The notes: a model not told the origin generated them from the letters alone. A DNA stretch of 64,000 nt from Tupaia tana (GCA_026018925.1 JAKSZU010000004.1:42484233-42548232); one strand, 5' to 3'; counted from the stretch's first letter, positions 10,346 through 20,397 are shown. Numbers and translations are program-made.

Positions 10346-10543
10346 TGAGGCCAGCAGCTGACATGGTGGTTAAGGAGCTGGACTCCCATGGGCCTGGCCA
10401 TGGTTCAAGTCCCAGACCTGGCAGCTTGCTTTCTCACTTTCTGTCTCTCTCTATTTCTCTCTCTCTCTGTTTCTCTCATGAGTACATGAGCCTTATAGCA
10501 AATTTTTAAAAAATGACAAATAAAATGAAATAAATTACTAAAA
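10346..10543 (+). mobile_element. tRNA SINE, L/S intermediate, inside the hAT element
   Basis: The head 'aggccagcagctgacatggt' has a B box 'ggttcaagtcc'. Then 'ggcagcttgctttctcactt', a long CT tract, a tS-L-like end ('agccttatagcaaattttta') and a tS-S-like AAATAAA tail. It joins the short body of tS-S to the 3' block of tS-L. Confidence 0.85.
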
Positions 10544-10559
10544 AAGTCACAATTTTTTG

Positions 10560-10745
10560 AAAACCCTATTAACATACTCATTCTCTTTCAACTCTATACA
10601 TGGTAAAGCAAGATTTTCTTCCTATACTCAACATATATCATATTGCCACAGATTGAATCCAGAATCAGAATAAGAATTTAGCTGTCTTCTATTAAGGCAA
10701 ACATTAAATGGATAAACAAAAAATGTAAGACATTGCCACTTAAAT
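10560..10745 (+). pseudogene. hAT transposase remnant, C-terminal end
   Basis: The words 'ccacagattgaatccagaat', 'ctgtcttctattaaggcaaa' and 'gtaagacattgccact' correspond to the final C-terminal segment of the Charlie-like transposase seen at 9380-9990. A stop and a frameshift fall between the first two words. Confidence 0.7.
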
Positions 10746-10765
10746 TATTTGAGTAATACAATTAA

Positions 10766-10841
10766 GAGGCTAGGACAGAGATAGGACATATAGTAAAGTG
10801 AACTGGGAATTACACATTATCTCAGGGGGAGGTCTAATTGA
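10766..10841 (+). repeat. Unidentified 76-nt unit, copy B, with retroposon-like flanks
   Basis: It aligns with 7683-7759. It is followed by the A-rich 'aaaataaaaa' and flanked by 'ttgagtaataca' (about 10749-10760) and 'ttgaggtaataca' (10851-10863), a TSD with one extra base. This suggests it was inserted as a short RNA-like unit just downstream of the hAT coding end. I do not recognise the parent RNA. Confidence 0.65.
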
Positions 10842-11074
10842 AAATAAAAATTGAGGTAATACATATATATACTTAATTTTATAATGTCCTAATACATAAT
10901 ATGTTTATTGTTTTATTTATAAATGAACTGATAATAATATTTCTAAAGTTATCCATTTTAATTTCTAATAAGAAAAATATGGATATAATCTACACAAACA
11001 GAATTTTTTGGAGGGCAGTCCGAAATGTTTTAAAAAAATTCAAGGGTGATCAAAATGCTTGAGAATTATTGCCC

Positions 11075-12780
11075 TAGTGAAAAACTCACTCTATAAAATA
11101 TTCACTATCAGAATAAACAATATTGTAAACCTCTTTACAAAAATAGCTCATAGTTTCTCACTATCTCCTTTATGAAAGTTTTTTTTCTAAGACTCATCTG
11201 CAGTGGAAAACAGCAAATGAATCAGAAAAGATTTTGAAAAATGTCCTTTTTTTCTTTTGAATCAAACATGTAACTGTGAAATACAAAAAACACAGAATCA
11301 TCAGAGAAAGTGATTACTCCTAAAAGGGAACGTTCATGATAGATGTGTTCTGATTCCTGCCAATAACCAACCAATAATACTGGCAAAAATGTTTACATTG
11401 TTTTGATTCATTCAACTTTAGGATTTATTCAAACTAAAGAACTAAGTCAGGTTTGTAATTTTGCAGAGAAATAAGATAAACCATTTATGTCGAACTTTTC
11501 CCTGTCAACTTGGAAAATCATAATCATTAAAATTTATTAAATGACCTTTTTCTTATGCCCAAATAATACTGGAAAAACTGTGTTCTCCTTTTATCAAGTT
11601 AAGCTTTGAAATAATTTTTTTCTGTCTTTCTTATGTCCAGAGTGGCAGATGGTTCATTGGTTAGGAGCTATCCTGAAAGGGACAAGACCAAATTAGAACA
11701 TTTGGCTGGAACTTATCTCAGGGAGCCAAGATTGGGGGTGGGCAGCTGAACACCAAATTTATCAAACCCAACTATCAAAGCCGAGACTATCACTAAAGGC
11801 AAAACTATTTAACTTGTGAGGGTATACTATAGATCACTTCTTAAATTCACCCCTTAATTGCCACTTAGATTATGAGCATTTAATTGTTTCTAATCCTTTC
11901 GGGCTAAGCATGTGGAAAAACCAATAAGAAAGTAATAATCAAAATATGACCTTTATGGAAACTGTGGAAGGTAATTAATATAAAATTAGGAAAAATCAAA
12001 GAACAGTAATTCTAAAAGTCTTCTTTATTAGGATAGAGAAATAGTACTTGCAAAGGACTAGATAAAAAGAAATATAAAATATCCATACTTCCTGAAGCTA
12101 GCAATGTTTTAATTTGAATGTTAGGACTTACTCAAAAAGTTGTCATAAAGAATACAAAAGAAATATCTTTAAAAAAAGAAACCATGCTGTGTTGTCAAGT
12201 GCATGGTAGAGTAAGTACCAAGACAGAACTGTCAAAGAAGACTGTTAGATCAGCCATCAGACCCAGGCAATCAGGAAGGCAATGGAGTGGTAGCTAGAAG
12301 CAATGGAAGGAGGGCACTTAAGGTGAAGAGCTGTGGTCAAGTGCATGGAAAGATGAATTCTGATGGAGAGGAATACCTATAGTATCTTTCTGATCACACT
12401 GTTGAAATCAGGGACATATAAACTCTAAAGCTAGTAATTGTAGGAAATGTTCATATTCTCTTGGTAATTTAATGTGTGAGTAGAAGAAAAGGCGGACTTA
12501 CGTGTAAGCAAGGTGTAATTTACAAAAATGAATGAGGACAGATTTAACATTTGTGGAGCCAAATATATTTTTGTCCTGTTGATTTTTGTCAAGACGTTTG
12601 CAAAACTGACTCAGTCTTTCCATATGCTCTGAAGAGAGTATTTTGTTTTTGTTCTTCCCAACCAAAATACACATGAATTTGACATGATGGTAAATTAGGC
12701 AGTTAAAAAAATGCTTAAAGAAAGTTTCATATTAGGTGTTATGAAGACTCTCATGCATGTAATTTATAAAAGAAATACTT
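11075..12780. other. AT-rich DNA without recognised features
   Basis: No family identified. 12180-12440 is less AT-rich ('tcaagtgcatgg' occurs at both about 12197 and 12339) and could be an undetected repeat. At 11640-11680, 'gtggcagatggttcattggt' faintly resembles a SINE head, but no body follows. Confidence 0.3.
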
Positions 12781-13053
12781 GGGACCAGCAGTTAGCGTAA
12801 TGGCTATGTCGCTGGACTCCCACGTAGTCGACCGCGGTTCGAGTCCCGGACCCAGTGGCTTAAACTCACGCCGGGCGCGTGTGCGTGCGTACCCAAGATC
12901 CCGAGAGGAGAATGGAGGAGAAGGGATTGCGGCGTGGCCATCCCCCCTGGGGGGTGATTTCCTGCTTTCTATCTCCCTGTCTCTCTCTGTCTTGTCTGGC
13001 GAGTGCACGCGCCCTATAGCAAAAACCTCTCCAAAAAAAAAAAAAAAAAAAAA
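12781..13053 (+). mobile_element. tS-L SINE, near-consensus subfamily A
   Basis: Full-length. Head with 'ttagcgtaatgg' and an intact B box 'ggttcgagtcc' (12836-12846). Body with 'atccccccctggggggtgat'-type palindrome. A tail of about 20 A. Diagnostic bases GAGTCC, TTAAACTC and GTGGCC define subfamily A. Confidence 0.95.
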
Positions 13054-13463
13054 CTTAAAAATCTATAGTTAGTGCTAATTTCTAACTCTCTTTCTACCAG
13101 AAAGTTTCAAGTATATAACCAGAAGGGGAGAGGGCCAGGGGTATGAAAAAAAAAAAATTCCAACACAAGTAAATTTGGTCAATAAATAAGTTTCAAAGTA
13201 TAGCTCAAATAATGACATACTTTGCTTATTAAAAATTTTTAAAATGTTTTCATCTTATATTATGAATATTTATTTTTAAAGACATAATTATTATTTCCAA
13301 ATAAAATACAAAGTTGTAATTATATTTGACAGTCGCATGTGACTGTGAAAGATGGTGCCAATTATAATTTACATATATTAAATATTAATTCTGAAAACAT
13401 TTTATTAAAATAAGTTTTAATAAAATTTGAATATCTTTAAAACTTTAAAATGCTTTGTATTCT
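13054..13463. other. AT-rich single-copy DNA
   Basis: Nothing recognised. Confidence 0.35.
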
Positions 13464-13727
13464 GGGACCAGCAGTTAGCGTAATGGCTATGTCACTGGAC
13501 TCCCATGTAGTCGATCACGGTTTGAGTCCTGGACCTGGTGGCTTAAACTCAAGCTGGGCACATGTGCGTGCATGCCAAAGATCCTGAGAGGAGAATGGAG
13601 GAGAAGGGATTGTGGCATGGCCATCCCCTGTGGGAAGTGGTTTCTCACTTTCTGTCTCTCTGTTTCTCTCTTTCTGGCAAGGGCACATGCCCTATAGTGA
13701 AAACCTCTCCAAAAAAATTTAAAAAAA
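13464..13727 (+). mobile_element. tS-L SINE
   Basis: Full-length with B box 'ggtttgagtcc'. The C/G block is disrupted ('catcccctgtgggaagtgg'). Imperfect TSD 'aaaatgctttgtattct' / 'aaaatgctctttattct' flanks it. Confidence 0.93.
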
Positions 13728-14180
13728 TGCTCTTTATTCTTACTATGCCAGTTAATCACAAAAGTACCAAAAGCATATACTTCTTAATAATAAATTAAAA
13801 TAGTTGTCACGAGTGTTATATAATATGTATAGGCATTTGTAAGAGTGGCTAGCATATAATAAAGGTTAGGTATTACTATTAAAGTGATTACAGAATTCAT
13901 CACATATAAATAACCCAAAATGATCAAGAACACAATATAAATATCATTTTGTATATTTGAAAATTTCTTATCATTCTTAATATATTTAATTTATCTAATA
14001 TTTGTTTTTATAAGTTATTTTTAAAATTGATTTTCTAATACATCTTTGCTAAACACTTATTTAAAAATTCTGTATCATTCCATATTTAAAATATTTTCAA
14101 CAAAAATAGTCATAGTTTTCCTTTAATGTAAAAATATTTTTAAAGGATGATATTATTTTAATTTTATTCATCATCATTAC
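13728..14180. other. AT-rich single-copy DNA
   Basis: Nothing recognised. Confidence 0.35.
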
Positions 14181-14316
14181 TTTTTTTTATTTGATCACAG
14201 AGCAACAGAGAGAGAGGGTGGAAACAAGAAAGCAAGAAGCCACATTCAGGACTTAAACCATGGTTGGCCATGTGGGAGTCCAGCATCTTAACCACCATGC
14301 CAACTACTGGCCCCTT
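14181..14316 (-). mobile_element. tS-S SINE, antisense
   Basis: 'tttatttgatcacagagcaa', GA tract, 'agcaagaagccacattcagg', then head complement ending 'ccaactactggcccctt'. Short and diverged. Confidence 0.85.
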
Positions 14317-15684
14317 AATATAAAAATACTGACATTAAACAAACCAACCCTTTAATCTTATTACTCAAGTAATAAAGTTAGCATAAAAAAAGATAAGAAT
14401 TTTCAGAGGCAAGATTAATGCCAATATGATTTAATGCAGGGAAAAATAGTAACATTTGGTGGTTACACCAAACCTAGCAAATTACTTAGGAATAACCACA
14501 TTGGATTGAGTTTTTAAAGTGTCAATAATAGTTTCCAAGAAATATGAAATAATTATGTATTCTATTTCATTCTGTTTATATCAGAAAGAAGTTTGTGTTT
14601 TGTGTTGCAAATTGAGATTAATGGTAGAAATATCCCAATTTGGTTAAAAATAAGTGAAGTTTTATTTTTGTGCAAAATACTAAAATAGCACTGATAGTGA
14701 AACTGAAACTACTTGTGGGCTAAATAAGAGTTATGCAATATTCGTTATGTGTTAAATTAACAAGAATGAGCACAACTTCATTTTTATAAAATGTTAGCTA
14801 CCACAAGTATAAGGTGAGGAAAGTTTTCTCTTAGGCGATTTTTAGCCTTATAGCTCCCCAACCCAACACCATGACAGACAAGAGAATTAATTGGTAGCTG
14901 AAGTATACTAAAATGTAGCTGATTAAAGTTTTAACAAATAATATTTTAGTTGGAGAAATTCTGAAAACATTAAAACTCTGAGACCAGAAATGTTATAGTG
15001 CTAAAACCTGACATTCAGTAAAGCAGATCAACATGGGAAGTTTTTGTCTTCCTGCCTGGAGACCTCTCTGAGTAAACTAACCAAGAGCATGACCTAGGGC
15101 TAGCTAAGGCTGGAGATGAACTGCAGATTCAAAATCATGTTGAGGGTGCTCTGTTCCTCTTTCTTGCTTGTGGAAGAATGGAAGAAATAAAGTAAAAACA
15201 AAAATCTTCAGATATTTTTCTAAATCCACAGATTAACATAGAAAAATATCACTGCCATCATTTTCTTTGAAAAGTTACATTACCAACCTTACCTTTAAAA
15301 TAAAAAGCACAACCTACAAATTTTACTTCAACTAAAACTACTTACATTCCCTAAGTTCACGAGATTGACCAGTTGTGAAAATTTTGAGGTTGGTGTCACT
15401 AATGAGTTCTTATTTAGATGATCAGAGTGCCACTTACTAAATCTATATATACACATATTATACTGAGTCTAAAACTAAGGTACTAATGAAGATTTCATCT
15501 AATCTTTATTTATAGGTTATGTCTTAAGTACTTTTTACCGAAGCCAAATGAGAAAAATAATGGAATAAGATGTTCAAAATGTATTTTTAAAAGTTCTATA
15601 AAACTATTTGATAAACTCTTGAATACTGTGTTTATGTTTTGAACATTGAATGTTTTCTGTCCTATGCCATTTTATTCTAAATAA
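14317..15684. other. Mostly AT-rich, no recognised family
   Basis: The block 14990-15200 is more balanced in base content and ends near an AATAAA (15186-15191). I could not match it to an exon or LTR. No open frame of note. Confidence 0.3.
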
Positions 15685-15703
15685 AAGAATATATTAGGTC
15701 ATT

Positions 15704-15963
15704 GGAACCAGCAGTTGGTGTAATGGCTATGTCGCTGGACTCCCATGTAATCGACCGACGTTCAAGTCCCAGACCCGGTGGCTTAATTAAACTCACGCTG
15801 GGCGTGTTTCCATGTGTGCCCAAGATCTCATGAGGAGAATGGAGGAGAAGGGATTGCGGCAGTGTGGCCTTCACCCCTTGGGCAGTGATTTCTAGCTTTC
15901 TGTCTCTGTCTCTCTCTTTCTGGCGAGTGTACACGTCCTACAGCAAAAAAACCTCTCCAAAAA
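15704..15963 (+). mobile_element. tS-L SINE inserted in a mariner MITE
   Basis: Head 'ggaaccagcagttggtgtaa', B box 'cgttcaagtcc', a TTAATTAAACTC duplication in the head-body junction, 'ccctatagc' changed to 'tcctacagc', short A tail. TSD 'agaatatattaggtcat' (15686-15702 and 15965-15981) lies over the MITE left end. Confidence 0.95.
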
Positions 15964-15968
15964 AAGAA

Positions 15969-16052
15969 TATATTAGGTCATCGAGAAAGTCAATAGGTAT
16001 TTTCTGTTTTTTCTAAGCAAAAATGTGTCACGACTTTTCCAACAATCCAATA
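15969..16052. mobile_element. Mariner-type MITE, carrying a SINE at its left end
   Basis: From 'tattaggtcatcgagaaagt' to 'acgacttttccaacaatcca', about 84 bp, imperfect inverted repeats, TA-flanked. The first ~17 bp are duplicated on the other side of the SINE at 15704-15963 as its TSD. Confidence 0.85.
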
Positions 16053-16547
16053 TTATTCTTAAATCTATAAAATTTATGCAGTAAATAAAAGTCTAGTTTA
16101 AAAAATAAATTTATATAGAACTAATCAATATATATTTCCTAAGTTTCAAGAAATTACTTTTCCTTGTGAGACACAATAGAAATCAAGCCACTGGATTTAG
16201 CAAAATACACAATAAACTACTGTCTCCTCTCTAACTCTTCAAGGAGGTAAAAAAAAATATTAAAAGTGTTGTGTAAAAAAAGAAATAAATCCTTGTATTC
16301 AGTAAGATAAGTGAAAGATATGACAGCTAAAGACATTTAAAATATAAAGAGATCACTTTTAGTCTAAGCTATTTGTTGGAATCTTGAAATGTATGTGTAA
16401 AGACACCAAAAGTCCACAAATCAACCACATAGAGAAAATGTTTCCAGCTATCATTAAAAAGGAATCTAGTTGTAAAGACTACCTGAATTTACAAATGCAC
16501 TTATGGAAAAACACCAAGAGTGGACACAGCATGGAAGCCTCATCTTT
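16053..16547. other. AT-rich single-copy DNA
   Basis: Nothing recognised. Confidence 0.35.
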
Positions 16548-16811
16548 TAAAATTTTTTTTTGAGAGGTTTTTGCTATAGGGTGCGTGTGCTCACCAGACA
16601 GACAGAGAGAGACAGAGAGACAGAAAGCAAGAAATCACCCCCCATGGGAGATGGCCACGCCGCAATCCCTTCTCCTCCATTCTCCTCTTGGGATCTTGGG
16701 CACGCACACACATGCACCCGGTGTGAGTTTAAAGCTACCGGGTCCAGGACTCGAACCGCAGTCAACTACATGGGAGTCCAGTGACATAGTCATTATGCTA
16801 ACTGCTGATCC
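16548..16811 (-). mobile_element. tS-L SINE, antisense, subfamily A-like
   Basis: Full-length. Sense B box 'ggttcgagtcc' intact. Palindrome reads CCCCCCATGGGAG. TSD 'tggaagcctcatctt' / 'tggaaacctcatctt' flanks it. Confidence 0.95.
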
Positions 16812-17644
16812 TGGAAACCTCATCTTCTCTACACAGAGAAGTCCCCTTTTCTCACACACAAGTGGAGCCCAGATTTCCTCTAACAGCATTCATAATACTA
16901 GGTCAAAGCTGTCTGTGTACAGGTTTGGTTTCATATACCATTATGTTCTTGAAAGTCACATTTAGATCTGTATTGGCAGTAGATAATCAACAAATTCTTA
17001 CTGAATGAAACAATAACAACTATAATCAGGACCATAAAATCATCACAAAAATTATCCTCAAACAAGGAGAATATGTCCATCTTAGACTTCTTGCCATGGA
17101 TAATAATAATTATGGTCAAAGCCGTAAAACTTTTGTATGTTGTTACAGTATAAAATACATGTAATATTTATTATAATCTTCAAATTACTCAATGACTTTA
17201 AAAATTTGTCCCTAATTCCTTTTATGTAACAAAAATGTTATATATATATATATTGAATTATTTAATTTATAGCATTAAGGCAAGCTTGGCATTTTAAGAA
17301 TGTCTTCTTTTTTAATTTGAAATCATTTTAACTAGAAATTAATTAAATGTTCTTTTAATTGAATTTAATTTGAAATTAATCCTTTCTGGATTTTATCTCT
17401 GGCTTCCATGGGAAGTAAGTATTAGTAAATAATTTGTATTTAAGTAACCTAAGCCATGTGATGACTTAAAAACTTCTCTATGTCTAATACAGGAAACTGA
17501 GCTCTCTTAGCTGTAAATAGATACAGAAGCAATATGCTAATAGTTAAGTGAGAAGGATCTTACATATAGCCACAATATTATCAACTCCAAGCTTGATAAT
17601 TACATTAACAAAAAATTGTGAGGGATATAATAAACAATCTTTAG
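16812..17644. other. AT-rich single-copy DNA
   Basis: Includes a short (TA)n at 17240-17252. Nothing else recognised. Confidence 0.35.
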
Positions 17645-17655
17645 ATTTAAAGTTT

Positions 17656-18201
17656 TTTTTTTTTTTTTTAAAGAGGTTTTTGCTATAGGGCACGTGCACT
17701 CACCAGACAGACAGAGAGAGACAGAGGGACCAGGAGTTAGTGTAATGGCTATGTCGCTGAACTCCCACGTAGTCGACCGCAGTTCGCGTCCCGGACCTGG
17801 TGGCTTAAAACTCATGCTGGGCGCGTGTGCGTGTGTGCCCAAGATCCCAAGAGGAGAATGGAGGAGAAGGGATTGTGGCGTGGCCATCCCCCCTGGGGGG
17901 TGATTTCTCGCTTTCTATCTCTCTGTTTCTCTCTGTCTTTATAGCGAGTGCACGCACCCTATAGCAAAAACCTCTCAAAAACTAAACAAACAAACAAAAC
18001 AGAGAGAGACAGAAAGCAAGAAATCACCCCCCAGGGGGGATGGCCACACCACAGTCCCTTTTCCTCCATTCTCCTCTCTGGATCTTGAGCACGCACACAC
18101 ATGCACCTGGCTTGAGCTTTAAGCCACCGGGTCCAGGACGCGAACCGCGGTCAACTACATGGGAGTCCAGCGACAGCCATTACGCTAACAGCTGGTCCCA
18201 A
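17656..18201 (-). mobile_element. tS-L SINE, antisense, split by another tS-L
   Basis: The halves at 17656-17725 (tail, end block, GA tract) and 18014-18201 (C/G block, body, head) join into one full SINE. Outer TSD 'atttaaagttt' occurs at 17645-17655 and 18202-18212. The insertion point is in the GA-rich tract. Confidence 0.95.
17726..17998 (+). mobile_element. tS-L SINE nested inside an antisense tS-L
   Basis: Full-length. Exact 15-bp TSD 'acagagagagacaga' at 17711-17725 and 17999-18013. The B box is 'agttcgcgtcc' and the junction TTAAAACTC (subfamily-B bases), though the body has GTGGCC. The end is 'acctctcaaaaactaaac' followed by (CAAA)n. It is younger than its host copy by definition. 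Confidence 0.95.
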
Positions 18202-18242
18202 ATTTAAAGTTTAAAAACCAGTTGAACAAGAACTTTTGAGAG

Positions 18243-18520
18243 TTTTTTTTTTTTTTTTCTTTAATTGACAGAGGACATATGGTATCACCAGAAAGAAAGA
18301 AGAGGGTGGGAAGAGAAAGCACCCCCAAAAGGGCTGTGGTCACACTGCAATCTTTTTCTTCCATTTCTCCATCCTGTCAGGATTTGAGGCACACATGCAC
18401 ACATGCTCAGCACCTGTTTTTTAGTCCACCAGGGCCAGAGCATTTGAACTGCAGTTAGTCAAGTTGGATATAGCTTCCAATAGGTGGTGCTTAACCACGG
18501 TGCTCTGGGGCTAGCACAAC
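18243..18520 (-). mobile_element. tS-L-related SINE, antisense, old
   Basis: T run, GA tract, 'acccccaaaagggctgtggt' degraded C/G block, CTTCCATTTCTCC body, and a diverged head complement ending 'gctctggggctagc'. TSD 'aacttttgaga' on both sides. Confidence 0.8.
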
Positions 18521-18699
18521 TTTTGAGATATCCAAGAATTTCTTTTTCATGTATACAGTTAGTAACAACTTTTCTCTTTTGCTTATGAAAATAGAAATGA
18601 TATTGCCAAGAGTAATCTACAGGCCCTCACTCTAAAGACAAATTCCTTTTGTGATTTCATTTAATTTGTATCTACCTCTTTCCTAAAATTCCACTGAAT

Positions 18700-18985
18700 G
18701 GAAACAGTGCCCAACATAATGCTATGTTCACAGAAGAGATTCTGTGGTTTACAACTGCATCGCTCCAATCTATGTCTTTCTTCCTGGTGCGAATCCTCTG
18801 TATCTCTGCATCCAAATCTTCCTTTTCTTATAAGGACTTCAGTCATTAGTATGATTGCCCACCCTAATCCAGTACAACCTTATCTTAGCTTGATTACTTT
18901 TGTAAATCCTTATTTCCAAAAAAGTTTACATTCCCAGGCTTCAGAAGAAGAGAAATTTTAAGGGGAACACTGCTCAATTCAGTTG
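18700..18985 (-). mobile_element. MaLR-type LTR (MLT1/MST-like), antisense
   Basis: 'tcttataaggacttcagtca', 'gcccaccctaatccagtaca', 'ccttatcttagcttgattac' and 'tccttatttccaaaaaag' follow the antisense order of MaLR LTRs. Diverged. No adjacent internal retroviral sequence was seen, so probably a solo LTR. Confidence 0.65.
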
Positions 18986-19259
18986 AAGTAATGATTATAT
19001 TTACCTAACTCTTTCTTAATATGATTTAATTTTAATTCAAATTGAAAAGTTTTATGTATTAAATATGCTTTTTCTGGAAATAAGAGGAATAATAAAATCA
19101 TGGGATTTTAGACATTAAAGTCGTCTAATAGCTCCCAAAGTTTTCTTTTTTGTAAATTTAATGTTACCTTGTGACTAAGTATTAATTTAACAAAATAAAT
19201 GATCATAAAATACAGTTGGTATTCATGGCACATAATGCCACTTTAGAAATTAACCTTGA
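18986..19259. other. AT-rich single-copy DNA
   Basis: Nothing recognised. Confidence 0.35.
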
Positions 19260-19529
19260 GGGAACCAGCAGTTAGCGTAATGGCTATGTCGCTGGACTCC
19301 CAAGTAGTCGACCGCGGTTCACTTCCCGGATCCAGTGGCTTAAAACTCATGCCGGGCGCGTGCGCGCATGCCCAAGATCCTGAGAGGAGAACGGAGGAGA
19401 AGGGATTGCGTCGTGACTATCCCCCCCTGGGGGGTGATTTCTCGCTTTCTGTCTCTATGTCTCTCTCTGTCTGTCTGGTGAGCGCACGCGCCCTATAGCG
19501 AAAACCTCTCAAAAAAAAGAAAAAAAAAA
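19260..19529 (+). mobile_element. tS-L SINE, subfamily B-like
   Basis: Full-length. B box 'ggttcacttcc' is altered at its normally invariant positions, with TTAAAACTC and GTGACT. TSD 'aaattaaccttga' on both sides (about 19246-19258 and 19528-19540). Confidence 0.95.
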
Positions 19530-19639
19530 TTAACCTTGAATACCAGCTTATCGAAGACTCGTTACTTATTGTTTTAGCCAAGTCTTTATTTGGCCATTGA
19601 ATCCTTTGTCTGTAAATGTCTAGCCCATTTTATGATAAA

Positions 19640-19972
19640 AGATTTAGGCTGTGGCAGTTTTAAATCATAGCCCACAGTCTTTGACATTTCTTCCATTTAG
19701 GTGGAATCTAACCAGGTCCAAGGTTGAGTCTATCTTTGGATCCATCCCCACACCAGGCCACCCATCTATACTCACGCTCTAGGACTGTCCCACAGTCTTT
19801 CTTCTGGCTTATGCCAGAGAAAGCCTGGCCTTACCATCCCTGGGTTCTGGAGTGCCTCTAGCACCAAGCTAGCTCACTGCCCTAGTCAATAGGTCAGAAC
19901 CTGAGGACCGAGCCTCCAAGCCAGGGCATGTCAACAGAGGTTCCAGGCCTGCCTAGCACCAGATCAGTTCCT
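19640..19972. other. GC-richer block, possible old element leading into the 27-bp repeat
   Basis: It has clearly higher GC than its surroundings, with 'ccaggcc' and 'ccatcccc' motifs. It may be the flank of the same element as the tandem array, for example an L1 5' region. No family is firmly recognised. Confidence 0.35.
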
Positions 19973-20217
19973 GTGGCCCCAAGCTACAGGCCCATCCCAA
20001 CGTGACTGATCCTTCTGAGTCAGGTTCAATGTCCACCCCAGTGCCAGGTCAGTCCCTGTGGTCCCAGATTTCAGGTTGACCCTTGTGGATACAGATTCTA
20101 GGATCACTTTGGCAGACCCAGGCCTTAGGCCTCCTACTGCAGACCCAATTAACAGGTCAACCTCGGTGGATACAATTTCAGGCTCAACCCTGCAGACCCA
20201 AGCACGAGATCAGTATG
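19973..20217 (+). repeat. Degenerate 27-bp tandem repeat
   Basis: Clean units lie at 19973-19999, 20058-20084, 20085-20111, 20112-20138, 20139-20165, 20166-20191 and 20192-20217. The pattern is roughly G(T/C)(G/A)GA(C/T)(C/A)CA, then a variable part around 'caggtcaaccc'. Because 27 is a multiple of three, two overlapping open frames (from 20058 and 20083) run through it. They are a by-product, not evidence of a gene. Confidence 0.75.
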
Positions 20218-20397
20218 CCCCAAAACTCCAACAGCGAGCCCGCCCATATACTATGCCAGGCTGCCTTCCCAACTCTCTGAATGGGGCTCATTGCTAAAGG
20301 GCTTTCCAAAACAAAGTCAGTCTGCAAAGACTGAAATAAATCTCTGTTTATTCAAATGTGAAAACACCAATACATGGCCACAAGAATGAGGAATAGT

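Larger units (their letters stand above)
9162..11074 (+). mobile_element. Charlie-like hAT DNA transposon, nearly complete but decayed
   Basis: The left terminus 'ggtagtcctcaaattgtggt' and right terminus 'aatgcttgagaattattgcc' are degraded hAT/Charlie-type inverted ends. Between them lie a non-coding leader ('gggtccctgagtttcat', 'ggtgggtaaaaacatcagga'), transposase remnants (9380-9990 and 10560-10745) and a 3' non-coding part. The element is split by an L1 3' end, two SINEs and a 76-nt unit. With those removed it would be roughly 1.35 kb. It is immobile. No intact zinc-finger N-terminal region is seen. Confidence 0.8.

Noticed and set aside
11640..11700. SINE head fragment
   Set aside because: About 20 bases resemble a head, but no B box or body follows, so it may be coincidence.
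12781..12860. tRNA gene in the SINE head
   Set aside because: The head has A- and B-box-like parts but no paired acceptor stem, is followed by SINE body and A tail, and recurs about 60 times.
20058..20297. Two overlapping frames suggesting a repeat protein
   Set aside because: They stay open because the 27-bp repeat period is a multiple of three; there is no sign of selection or gene context.
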